A DNA stretch of 64,000 nucleotides from Actinomycetes bacterium (GTDB taxonomy: Bacteria > Actinomycetota > Acidimicrobiia > Acidimicrobiales > GCA-2861595), in the NCBI GenBank assembly GCA_023264975.1, contig JAHFUS010000002.1:62001-126000 (forward strand), in the 5' to 3' direction. Both the position numbers and the translations under genes were made by a program. Of this stretch, positions 9,098 to 18,242 are shown piece after piece (positions within the stretch are counted from its first letter, which is position 1; every line of letters starts with the position of its first letter). The notes under the pieces were generated by a model that was given only the letters and a program-made list of their open reading frames with translations, made no database searches and had not been told where the DNA came from.

Positions 9098-9127
9098 GAG
9101 CCCCTGACCACTGGTCGGGGGCTCTTT
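9098..9127 (+). terminator. Intrinsic terminator after the cold-shock gene
   Basis: GAGCCCC-T-GACC, loop ACT, GGTC-G-GGGGCTC followed by TTT: a 12-bp stem including one G-U pair with a 3-nt loop. It sits 49 bp after the stop codon. The adjacent TTCGCATGTAATC is present twice in tandem (about 9126-9152). Confidence 0.8.
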
Positions 9128-9149
9128 CGCATGTAATCTTCGCATGTAA

Positions 9150-10622
<1,473 letters not shown>

Positions 10623-10800
10623 CTCGCCTTTCCCCACCTGTCCCCACCCGACCGTGCCCGAGAACCCTCAGGATAACGGTTTTCCGGGCTCATTTTTTCG
10701 CACTCGGCAGAATTCCGACGCGCCCATCGCTCATCGATCTTCGAGGGTGTGCCCTGTGGCAGCGAGCCCCAAACCAGCACCTCCGGGTCGTTCGCCGTCG

Positions 10801-11817
10801 TCACCTGGTCGGGTCGAGCAGGACCTTCACCGGGCCGTCCGGCCGGCGCAGGTCGTCAAAGGCCTGCTCGGCGTCGGCCAGACGACGGTGTTGGGCGGAC
10901 TCGACGATCTTGTCGGCCGCTCCGTTGCCGACGGCAGCCACGGCGCGGGCGAACTCGGCGTCGGTGTAGGCGATCGAGGGCACCACGTCGACCTCTTTCA
11001 CCACCCACAGGAGCGCCGGCATGGGCACCTCGCCGCCGGGCGCGCCGACACCGACGAGCACGACCCGGCCGCCGATGGCCGCAGTCTCCACCGCCTGGCC
11101 CGGCGCCTCGGCTGTCCCGGTGGCTTCGAACACCACGTCCGGCGGCCGGCCGAGGGCGCGGGCGATGTCGCCGGCCCGGTCCACCGTGACCGCGCCCATG
11201 GCACGGGCCACCGCGGCCCGGACAGTACGGGGCTCGGCTACAGCCACCCGGGTGACGCCGGCCTGGACCAGGGCCGCCACGCACATGAGGCCGACCGAGC
11301 CGGCCCCGATGACTGCCACCGCCGGGTCGGTGTCGGCCGCCATCCGGCTGCGGGCGATGGCATGGAGGGCCACGGCATAGGGCTCGGCCAGCGCCGCCTG
11401 GGCCGCTGTGGTGTGCGGTGGCACCGGGTGGCACGACGAGCCCGGAACGACGACCCGCTCGGCGTAGCCGCCGTTGCGCCATCCGAGGCCGATCGACGTG
11501 GTCACCTGGAGCGGGCACAGGTTCGAGCGACCGCTGGTGCACGCCTCGCACGTGCCGCACCGGCGGGCCGGTAGGACGGAGACCAGCGTGCCGACGGCGG
11601 GGCCGTCGCCGTCGGGTGCGGCCACCACGACGGGACCGCCGAACTCGTGGCCGAGGACGGCGCCAGCGGGCAGCAACCCGGACGCCCGCAGGTGCAGGTC
11701 GCTGCCGCAGATCCCGCACCGCTCTACGGCCACCACGACTTCGCCGGGCCCGGGCTGCGGCTCGGGCCGCTCCACGATTTCCAGGCGGCCACCTGTGCCG
11801 ATGGCGGCGGCGCGCAT
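10801..11817 (-). CDS. Zinc-dependent medium-chain dehydrogenase (threonine/sorbitol dehydrogenase-like)
   Basis: A 338-residue MDR enzyme oxidising an alcohol with NAD(P). Catalytic zinc ligands appear in CGICGSDLH and GHEFGG. A structural zinc lobe is formed by RRCGTCEACTSGRSNLC (four Cys), and the Rossmann loop is VIGAGSVGLMCVAALV. The subfamily looks like threonine- or polyol-dehydrogenase; the exact substrate is unknown. ATG 11817 has a TACAGT box ending 5 nt upstream. It is divergent from the acyl-CoA dehydrogenase 81 bp away. Confidence 0.88.
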   Translation of the reverse strand: MRAAAIGTGGRLEIVERPEPQPGPGEVVVAVERCGICGSDLHLRASGLLPAGAVLGHEFGGPVVVAAPDGDGPAVGTLVSVLPARRCGTCEACTSGRSNLCPLQVTTSIGLGWRNGGYAERVVVPGSSCHPVPPHTTAAQAALAEPYAVALHAIARSRMAADTDPAVAVIGAGSVGLMCVAALVQAGVTRVAVAEPRTVRAAVARAMGAVTVDRAGDIARALGRPPDVVFEATGTAEAPGQAVETAAIGGRVVLVGVGAPGGEVPMPALLWVVKEVDVVPSIAYTDAEFARAVAAVGNGAADKIVESAQHRRLADAEQAFDDLRRPDGPVKVLLDPTR

Positions 11818-11898
11818 GCTCGACTGTACGGCGGGCTCCCACGGCGGGGGGCCCGTGGCGGGCATCATGGTCCCGCCCTTCCCGCCCCAGGAGTCCAC

Positions 11899-13119
11899 GT
11901 GGCCCCCTTCTCCCTCGATCTCGACGACGACCAGCGCCAGCTCCAGGCCTGGGTGCACGACTTCGCCGAGCAGGTGGTGCGGCCAGTCGCCCACGAATGG
12001 GATGAGCGGGAGGAAACGCCGTGGCCGGTGATCGAGCAGGCGGCCGAGGTGGGTCTCTACTCGCTGGACTTCGTGGCCAACGCCTTCGCCGACCCCACTG
12101 GGCTGCTCATCCCGGTGGTGATGGAGGAGATGTGCTGGGGCGACGCCGGCATCGCCCTGTCACTGTTCGGCACCACGCTCGGTGTGTCGGGGATCATGGC
12201 CAGCGGCACCCCGAAGCAGGTGGCCGAGTGGCTCCCGCGGTGCTTCCGTGACGAGCGGGACAAGGTGGCGGTGGCGGCGTTCGCCGTCTCCGAGGCCGAC
12301 GCCGGCTCCGACGTCAGCGCGCTGCGGACCCGGGCCGTCCACGACGAGGCCACCGACGAGTGGGTGCTCGACGGTACCAAGACCTGGATCACCAACGGCG
12401 GCATCGCCGGCGTGCACGTGATCGTGGCATCGGTCGACCCGTCTCTCGGGTCGCGGGGGCACGCCAGCTTCGTGGTGCCACCGGGCACGCCCGGCCTGTC
12501 GCAGGGCCGGAAGTTCAAGAAGATGGGCATCCGCGCCTCCCATACCGCCGAGGTCGTGCTCGACGGGTGCCGGGTGCCGGGGCACTGCCTGCTCGGCGGC
12601 CAGGAACGCCTGGACGAGAAGCTGGGCCGCGCCCGGGAGGGCAGGAGCAGCGGCCGCAGGCAGGCCGCCATGGCAACGTTCGAGGCGTCACGGCCGTCGA
12701 TCGGTGCGCAGGCGGTGGGCATCGCCCGGGCCGCCTACGAGCACGCCCTCGCCTACGCCGGTACCCGCCACCAGTTCGGGCGGGCCATCGTGGAGAACCA
12801 GGCCATCGCCTTCAAACTGGCCGACATGAAGGTCGCCATCGACGCCGCCCGGCTGCTGGTGTGGCGCGCCGCGTGGATGAGCCGTCAAGGCGCCGGTTTC
12901 CCCAACGGCGAGGGCTCGATGTCGAAGCTGTTCGCGGCCGAGACGGCGGTGAAGGTCACCGACGAGGCCATCCAGATCCTCGGTGGCGCCGGCTACGTGC
13001 GGGACGAGCCGGTGGAGCGCTGGCACCGCGACGCCAAGATCTACACGATCTTCGAAGGGACCTCGGAGATCCAGCGACTCATCATCGCAAGAGCCATATC
13101 AGGCCTGCACATCTCGTGA
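11899..13119 (+). CDS. Acyl-CoA dehydrogenase
   Basis: A 406-residue FAD enzyme introducing a double bond into an acyl-CoA thioester. Typical blocks are AVSEADAGSDVSAL, the FAD-binding WITNGG, ARAAYEHALAYAGTRHQFGRAI, and QILGGAGYVRDEPVERWHRDAKIYTIFEGTSEIQR cut here to its key part FEGTSEIQ, which holds the catalytic Glu position of short/medium-chain members. An unusual charged insertion (about 233-256, DEKLGRAREGRSSGRRQ) lies between the beta-barrel and the C-terminal helical domain. Start GTG 11899 follows CAGGAG by 5 nt. A strong hairpin terminator ends the transcript. Confidence 0.92.
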   Translation: MAPFSLDLDDDQRQLQAWVHDFAEQVVRPVAHEWDEREETPWPVIEQAAEVGLYSLDFVANAFADPTGLLIPVVMEEMCWGDAGIALSLFGTTLGVSGIMASGTPKQVAEWLPRCFRDERDKVAVAAFAVSEADAGSDVSALRTRAVHDEATDEWVLDGTKTWITNGGIAGVHVIVASVDPSLGSRGHASFVVPPGTPGLSQGRKFKKMGIRASHTAEVVLDGCRVPGHCLLGGQERLDEKLGRAREGRSSGRRQAAMATFEASRPSIGAQAVGIARAAYEHALAYAGTRHQFGRAIVENQAIAFKLADMKVAIDAARLLVWRAAWMSRQGAGFPNGEGSMSKLFAAETAVKVTDEAIQILGGAGYVRDEPVERWHRDAKIYTIFEGTSEIQRLIIARAISGLHIS

Positions 13120-13120
13120 T

Positions 13121-13178
13121 GTCGGCGGATCGTCCTCGGCCGGTCGGCTCGGTGAACAGAGCCGACCGGCCCGCCGAC
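13121..13178 (+). terminator. Long perfect-stem terminator after the acyl-CoA dehydrogenase
   Basis: Inner stem: GGCCGGTCGGCTC (13138-13150) pairs perfectly over 13 bp with 13159-13171, with an 8-nt loop. An outer GTCGGCG/CGCCGAC pair (13121-13127 with 13172-13178) extends it. There is no U-tract, as often in high-GC actinobacteria, so termination is inferred. Confidence 0.65.
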
Positions 13179-13237
13179 GGCCACGGCCGGCGGTCTCTGC
13201 CCTGAGGTAACGACACCACACCGGTCAGCGAAATGGG

Positions 13238-13251
13238 GGAACAGACGTTCG
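13238..13251 (+). promoter_or_regulatory. LexA-type SOS box in the dinB promoter
   Basis: GGAACAGACGTTCG matches the actinobacterial LexA consensus CGAACRNRYGTTYG at 13 of 14 positions. It is immediately followed by a TATCCT -10 box (13254-13259) that ends 8 nt before the dinB ATG, so bound LexA would block the promoter. Confidence 0.75.
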
Positions 13252-13267
13252 TCTATCCTCCAGACCG

Positions 13268-14524
13268 ATGGCGCCGGCCGCCGCAGCCACAATCCTCCAT
13301 GCCGACCTCGACGCCTTCTACGCGTCGGTGGAGCAGCTGCTCGACCCGAGCCTGCGGGGTATCCCCATCTCCGTCGGCGGGGCCGTCGTGCTGGCCGCCT
13401 CCTACGAGGCCAAGGCTCACGGCGTCACCGCCGGCATGCCCGGCTGGAAGGCCCGCGAGCTGTGCCCGGCGCTGCGGTTCGTGGGCGGCCACTTCCGGGA
13501 TTACCAGCGTCTGGGCGACTTGGTCGTCGCCGTGTTCCGGGACTTCACCCCGCTCGTGGAGCGGATCTCCATCGACGAGGCGTTCCTCGACGTGGCCGGC
13601 GCCCGGCGCCTGTTCGGGTCGCCGGCGGTGATCGCCGAGACGCTGAGGCGGCGGGTCCGCTCCGAGATCGGCCTGCCCGTGTCGGTGGGAGTGGCCCGCA
13701 CCAAGCACCTGGCCAAGATCGCCTCCCAGGTGGCCAAGCCGGACGGCCTCGTCGTGGTGGAGCCCGATGGCGAGATCGCGTTCCTGCGCCCCCTCCCGAT
13801 CCGGCTGATGTGGGGCGTGGGACCGGTGACCCAGGCCCGCCTGCTGTCCAGGGGCATCCGCACCATCGGCGAGCTGGCCGACACCAGATCGTCGGTGCTC
13901 CACCACCTCCTCGGTCGGGCCGCCGGCACCAAGCTCGGGTCGCTGGCCGCCAACGCCGACCCCCGGAGGATCGAGACGTCCCGGCGGGCGTCGTCGGTCG
14001 GCGCCCAGTCGGCCCTGGGCCGCCGGCCGGCCGATGTTGACCTGCTGCGGGCGTCGCTCGGCTTCCTGGCCGACCGGGTGGCGAGCAGGCTGCGGGCGGC
14101 CGACCGGGCGGGTCGGACGGTCACCGTGCGCGTGCGTTTCCCCGGCCTGCGGTCGGTCACCCGCTCCGTCACCCTGCCAGTTGCGATCTCGGCCACGAGG
14201 ACGCTCACCGAGGTCGCCCTGGAGCTGGCCGCAACCGCGCTGGCCGACCACCCCGACGAGCAGGAGATCACGCTCCTCGCCATCTCGGTGTCCAACCTGG
14301 TGGGGGAGCCCGCGCTGCAGCTGGAGCTGGCGTTCGATCTCGGCGACGACCGGCTCCGGCCTGGGACCACCCTCGGAGCGTCCCGCTGGGCGGTGCACCG
14401 CTCCGTCGACGCGGTGCGCTCCCGGTTCGGGCGTGAGGCGGTCAGCTACGCCAGGACGGCCCTCGACGGGCAGGGGCGGGTGCCCGACGAGTTCCGGGAG
14501 TTGGCCGAGCACGACCCCGGATGA
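13268..14524 (+). CDS. dinB: DNA polymerase IV (Y-family translesion polymerase)
   Basis: A 418-residue error-prone polymerase that copies past damaged bases. The palm active site has HADLDAFYASVEQ (first metal-binding Asp at 13) and SIDEAFLDV (101-109, catalytic acidic pair). SVGVARTKHLAKIASQVAKPDG is the finger/palm hallmark, shown by its core GVARTKHLAKIAS, and a little-finger domain follows. No obvious beta-clamp QLxLF motif is seen at the C-terminus, which ends ELAEHDPG. A LexA box and TATCCT box directly upstream predict induction by DNA damage. Start ATG 13268 is 8 nt from that box. Confidence 0.95.
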   Translation: MAPAAAATILHADLDAFYASVEQLLDPSLRGIPISVGGAVVLAASYEAKAHGVTAGMPGWKARELCPALRFVGGHFRDYQRLGDLVVAVFRDFTPLVERISIDEAFLDVAGARRLFGSPAVIAETLRRRVRSEIGLPVSVGVARTKHLAKIASQVAKPDGLVVVEPDGEIAFLRPLPIRLMWGVGPVTQARLLSRGIRTIGELADTRSSVLHHLLGRAAGTKLGSLAANADPRRIETSRRASSVGAQSALGRRPADVDLLRASLGFLADRVASRLRAADRAGRTVTVRVRFPGLRSVTRSVTLPVAISATRTLTEVALELAATALADHPDEQEITLLAISVSNLVGEPALQLELAFDLGDDRLRPGTTLGASRWAVHRSVDAVRSRFGREAVSYARTALDGQGRVPDEFRELAEHDPG

Positions 14525-14561
14525 ACTCGACGAGAACGGTTGGCGTGGCTCGACAGACGCC

Positions 14562-15302
14562 TCAGTCGAGCAGGCCGCCCTCCGCCAGGTACCGGCCGTC
14601 AGCGGCGCTGATCTCGCGCACGGGAGCATGGGCGGCGGCCGATGCAGTCAGAGCCGACGGGTCGGCCAAGGCGACGAGGAAGGCGGGGGTGAGGGCGGGA
14701 ACGGGCCACGGGCGGGCCGGCCACCTGGGGCCCCACGGCGGGTCGAAGGGGCCGACCGCGAAGGGGTACCGCCACGGCACTTCGACCGGCGGCTCGACCA
14801 GGACCAGCACGTTGGGCACGACAGATGCCGCTGCCAGCAGGGGCACGCCGCCCCGCCGCCGCTGGCCGGGCCCGAACAACGCGACTGGCCGTCCGGCTGT
14901 CGGGCCGTCGGTAGCGGAAGGCAGGACGAACCTGCGCGGCACCTCGTGGTCGTCGATGCAGACCGCCCGCACGACCGCCCACGGGATGGCGATATCGGTC
15001 GCCAGCACGCCGGCGTGGCGGACGACGAGGTGATCCGCCGTGACCTCCAGGGAGCCGTCGGTCGGGAGGCTGGATGCGCGCGCGAAGTCCGCGAAGAAGC
15101 GCCGGTATGCGCACGCCACTGCGGTGGCCACGACGGCGCCGGAACCGAAGGCCCACCGGGCGCCGCCGCCCGAGCTCACAGCGAGGGCGGCGCAGACGGC
15201 GGGTGCCGCCCACGAAACCACCCGCAGCACCTGCACGGTGGCCCGCCGGCGGGCTGCGCCCGGTGCCGCGCCGACGAGGGCGACCGTCACGTCGCCACCC
15301 AT
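14562..15302 (-). CDS. Uncharacterised membrane-anchored protein
   Basis: I do not recognise this 246-residue protein. Two close hydrophobic segments near the N-terminus (about 26-42 and 52-68) look like a membrane hairpin. The soluble rest contains a beta-rich stretch (LEVTADHLVVRHAGVLATDIAIPWAVV shown by VRHAGVLATDIAIPW) resembling PH-like domains of actinobacterial membrane proteins, which is inference. It ends in a Pro-rich region and a C-terminal ISAADGRYLAEGG. The gene follows 15330-15719 by 27 bp on the same strand. The ATG has no clear ribosome-binding site; GTG 15290 is an alternative start. Confidence 0.6.
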   Translation of the reverse strand: MGGDVTVALVGAAPGAARRRATVQVLRVVSWAAPAVCAALAVSSGGGARWAFGSGAVVATAVACAYRRFFADFARASSLPTDGSLEVTADHLVVRHAGVLATDIAIPWAVVRAVCIDDHEVPRRFVLPSATDGPTAGRPVALFGPGQRRRGGVPLLAAASVVPNVLVLVEPPVEVPWRYPFAVGPFDPPWGPRWPARPWPVPALTPAFLVALADPSALTASAAAHAPVREISAADGRYLAEGGLLD

Positions 15303-15329
15303 CCTGGTTCGGTCCGCTGGTGCGGAGCC

Positions 15330-15719
15330 TCAGGCCTCGGAGCGGGCCGTCTGCACCGGCATGCGCTGGCAGGCCCCCTCGGAACGGAACCGGTCGACCT
15401 TCTCGAGCAGGGCGCTGGGGTCGACCTGACCGTGGCCGTGGTCGAAGCACTGCACGAGGACCTGCTCGTCACGGGGCAGCGGCCCGGCCGCCATGGACCA
15501 CAGGGCATCCCCGGCCGAGGCGGCCGAGGTGGGCGACCACACGGTGAGCCAGGGGCCGTTGGCCGACTCGGTGACGAGGGCGAGGCCCTCTCCACAGGCG
15601 CCGCACGCCACGTCGACCACCCGGGCGGTGGTGGGGAAGAGCGACAGCACGACGGACTTGGCCATGCCGCCGAGAACGGTGTGGGCCCAGGAATACGTCA
15701 CGGACACGGAACTGGTCAC
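15330..15719 (-). CDS. Uncharacterised small protein
   Basis: A 129-residue soluble protein I cannot assign. It has a central VDVACGACGEGLALV segment with a CGAC (CxxC) motif, a Trp-rich middle and a C-terminal helix with one further Cys. The start is uncertain: GTG 15719 gives 129 residues and ATG 15665 gives 111; neither has a convincing Shine-Dalgarno. It lies upstream of the 14562-15302 gene, probably in one transcript. Confidence 0.5.
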   Translation of the reverse strand: MTSSVSVTYSWAHTVLGGMAKSVVLSLFPTTARVVDVACGACGEGLALVTESANGPWLTVWSPTSAASAGDALWSMAAGPLPRDEQVLVQCFDHGHGQVDPSALLEKVDRFRSEGACQRMPVQTARSEA

Positions 15720-16094
15720 CTCGTGGAGCGGGAGCGTGGATGTCGGTGGTGCGCGGCGCCTGAAGCACGTGTTGCGGGTGGGCCGACGCGGCCCCCCAGG
15801 CCTCCAGCTCCCGAAGTGTACGCCCCATCGTCGTGGCTCCAGGGTGCGCCCGGCAGCGGGAGCGTTCCCCGGTCGAAAGCTGGACCGTGAGGCGAAGCGT
15901 TGCGGCGGACGCGACCCGCCCCATCGGGGGCCGAGGGCGCACGCCTCGGGCCCATCTAGAGACGAAAGACACCTAGTGACAGACGGCGGTGGATACGGTA
16001 GGAACAGAGGACGATGTGAGCCGGTATGCCCCGGTTCGTGCCGTCCTGGACGCCCGCCTGTGCGGGTCCGACGTCGACACGGAGGTCGGACGAC
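15720..16094. other. 375-bp divergent intergenic region
   Basis: Lies between two divergently transcribed unrecognised genes. The only signal I can support is TACGGT at 15994-15999, a possible -10 box for the rightward gene that would give a leader of about 90 nt. No convincing gene, repeat or RNA structure was seen. Confidence 0.35.
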
Positions 16095-17201
16095 ATGGCT
16101 TCGCGAGTGAGGACGCCATCGGCGCAGCCGTCAAGCCGCCGCCGGCGGGCGACGGCCTCACCCGGCGCCGGGGCGCCGTCGGACCCGTCGCGGGCAGCGG
16201 CCCCCGACGGCCGAGCCGGATCATCCGGCGGTGCGCCGCCGCGGGCCGCAACCCGTCGCCCGGCTGCGATCGCCCAGGCCGCGCCGGCTTCACCGCCGAC
16301 CCGTCGCCAGGATGCGGTGGCACGGGCGCAGCCGGCGGCTCCGCCCGCCCGGCGTCAGGCTGCCGTGGCACGGGCGCAGCCGGCGGCTCCGCCCGCCCGG
16401 CGCCCTGCTCCCGCCCCGCGGGTGGAGCCGGAACAGGCTCCCGATCCGCCGCCGCGCCGGCGGCGGGCCGTCTTCGGGCTGGCCGCCGAGGCGGCGGCGC
16501 AAGCCGAAGCCCGCCGGCCGGGAGGGGGCGCACAAGGGCGGCCGGCGCCCCGCGCAGGAACGCTCGTGGTGCGTGGTACGTGCCCGTGCGGGCTTGCGGC
16601 CGGCGCCGTGTGCGCCGCCGGCTGCGGCCGGCCGGTGTGCGGCGAGCACCTCTTGAACAGGGCCAGCCGGCTGGGGTGGTCGGGGCCCTACCGGTCGGAG
16701 CGTGAGCACACCGCCTACCTCCAGGCCTTCTGGGCCAATCCGGCGCCGCTGTGCTCGTGGTGCCGTGAGGGGTCGGCCTCCGCTGCAGTGGCGGCACTGA
16801 CGCCGGTGGCGCCGTTGCCCGCAGGGGCGCTGGCCTCGCTGGCACTCCTCCTGCGCCACCCTCACGACTATCCCCGTGACGCGTGGCAGCAGACGGTGCT
16901 GCACCACGGCGGTCAGGCCGCACTGCTCCGACTGCTCGCCCCACGTGTGTGCGAGCGGAAGTCGTCGCAGGAGTTCGAGGGTCGCAGGAAGGGCGAGTTC
17001 CTCGTCGGCGTCTCGGTCGGCGGTTGCACCGGCGTCCAGACGACCTACGAGGTGCTCGAGCGGTCCGGCGGCGTGTGGACCGTCCGTCCTCTCGGTGGGG
17101 TCCTCGTCCGCAAGCGACGGGCGTGGGCCTGGGAGGCCACCGACAGCGAGCGGGTCGCCCTCCTCCTCCCCCGCATCGTGGAGCTGGCGGCCGTCTACTA
17201 G
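16095..17201 (+). CDS. Uncharacterised protein with disordered repeat-rich N-terminus and Cys cluster
   Basis: A 368-residue protein. The first about 160 residues are Pro/Ala/Arg-rich and contain an exact 16-residue tandem unit (VARAQPAAPPARRQ core), encoded by 38-bp direct repeats at 16317-16354 and 16365-16402. A compact Cys-rich motif follows (GTCPCGLAAGAVCAAGCG...VCGEH, then LCSWC), which could bind zinc. The C-terminal 150 residues are predicted soluble and end in KRRAWAWEATDSERVALLL. ATG 16095 is chosen for its GGAGG Shine-Dalgarno 9 nt upstream. Family unknown. Confidence 0.65.
   Translation: MASRVRTPSAQPSSRRRRATASPGAGAPSDPSRAAAPDGRAGSSGGAPPRAATRRPAAIAQAAPASPPTRRQDAVARAQPAAPPARRQAAVARAQPAAPPARRPAPAPRVEPEQAPDPPPRRRRAVFGLAAEAAAQAEARRPGGGAQGRPAPRAGTLVVRGTCPCGLAAGAVCAAGCGRPVCGEHLLNRASRLGWSGPYRSEREHTAYLQAFWANPAPLCSWCREGSASAAVAALTPVAPLPAGALASLALLLRHPHDYPRDAWQQTVLHHGGQAALLRLLAPRVCERKSSQEFEGRRKGEFLVGVSVGGCTGVQTTYEVLERSGGVWTVRPLGGVLVRKRRAWAWEATDSERVALLLPRIVELAAVY
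16317..16402 (+). repeat. Two 38-bp direct repeats within a coding region
   Basis: The same 38-bp sequence begins at 16317 and 16365, period 48 bp (16 codons), so the reading frame is preserved. It encodes the repeated Ala/Pro/Arg-rich unit of the surrounding protein. Confidence 0.9.
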
Positions 17202-17227
17202 TAGCCCGGACCTCCGGCGCGCCGTGG

Positions 17228-18166
17228 TCATCCGGCGGACGTGGCTGCCTTTCGGATCTCGTCGGCGTGGGCGGCCGCGCCGTCGGCGGTCGACCGGGCG
17301 GTGGCCGCAGCGGCGGTGGCGGCGCCCGCTTCCGCCGCTGCCTCTTCGGCACGAGCGGCTGCGACCGCTGCTTCTGCCCGGGCTGCCGTCGCCCGGTCGC
17401 GGGCGGACCTGGCGGCGAGCTCCGCCTCGTCGGCCGCCTTCTTGAGGCGGGCGGCGCGCCGCTCGGCCTCGTCGGCTTCCGCCGCGCGCCGCTCGGCCGC
17501 CGCTCCCACTCTTGCCGCCGCAGCGTCGGCCGCTGATTCGTCCGCCGGGGGAGCGGCGTGGTCGTCGTCCGATCTCGGCCCCTCGGTGGGCCGCGGCGAC
17601 CGCTTCGTTCCAGCCGCACCCGGCGCCGCTCGGCGGCGGGCGGCCGTGCCGGCGGAGGCGGCCGAGAAGGCGTCGAGGCCGAACCCGGCGGCGTCCCGGT
17701 CGTCGTCCAGGACGCCCTCGCGCAAGGCGGCGGCCACCGTCTCGTCGACCATGGCGGCCCGCAGGGTGCCGGCCATGCGCTGGCGGGGGCCGTCGCCCGC
17801 TCCCAGGCCCGCCTCGGTGAGGAAGCCCGCGGCCGCGGTGGTGGCGGCGTCCACCGCCCGGCGTTCGTCCACCTGGGCGGTGCGCAGGGCCGAGGCATCG
17901 CCGGCCAAGGCCTCTTCGGTGGCCGCCCGCAGTGAGGCGCCGGCGCCGAACACAGCGTCGACGACCTCGGGCCGCTCGCGGGCCAGCATGTTCAGGGCCC
18001 ACGCCGTCACCGGCGGCCGGCGCAGCTTGGCTACCACGGCCGCCCCCGCCTTGTCGCCGGACGTCCTCAGGTGCGCGACCAGCGCGTTGCGGGCGGCGGT
18101 GAACCCGTCGGGGACGACGGCGAAGAGGTCCCGGCCGGTGTCGCCGCCGGCGTCGGCGGTGGTCAA
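17228..18166 (-). CDS. Uncharacterised actinobacterial protein with Ala-rich coiled-coil tail
   Basis: A 312-residue protein of a hypothetical family I have seen in actinobacteria, marked by VVPDGFTAARNALVAHLR and LRRPPVTAWALNMLARERP near the N-terminus. The last 100 residues are Ala/Glu/Arg-rich heptad-like helix, probably coiled coil. No function is known to me. The only usable start is TTG 18166, because a stop codon lies upstream in frame. That TTG overlaps the stop of a 7-codon mini-ORF (18163-18186) that itself has a leaderless-type promoter. Confidence 0.65.
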   Translation of the reverse strand: MTTADAGGDTGRDLFAVVPDGFTAARNALVAHLRTSGDKAGAAVVAKLRRPPVTAWALNMLARERPEVVDAVFGAGASLRAATEEALAGDASALRTAQVDERRAVDAATTAAAGFLTEAGLGAGDGPRQRMAGTLRAAMVDETVAAALREGVLDDDRDAAGFGLDAFSAASAGTAARRRAAPGAAGTKRSPRPTEGPRSDDDHAAPPADESAADAAAARVGAAAERRAAEADEAERRAARLKKAADEAELAARSARDRATAARAEAAVAAARAEEAAAEAGAATAAAATARSTADGAAAHADEIRKAATSAG

Positions 18167-18186
18167 CCGAGGACCTGGACCGGCAT
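18163..18186 (-). other. Seven-codon leaderless mini-ORF overlapping a TTG start
   Basis: ATG CCG GTC CAG GTC CTC GGT TGA lies 7 nt after a TAGTGT box (18199-18194). Its stop overlaps the next gene's TTG in the arrangement TTGA, so it could feed ribosomes to that weak start by termination-reinitiation. Its function is inferred. Confidence 0.35.
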
Positions 18187-18242
18187 GGCGGCGACACTAG
18201 AGCGCGGGCCCGTGCGCCGGGCACTGGTCCTAGCGTGACGTC

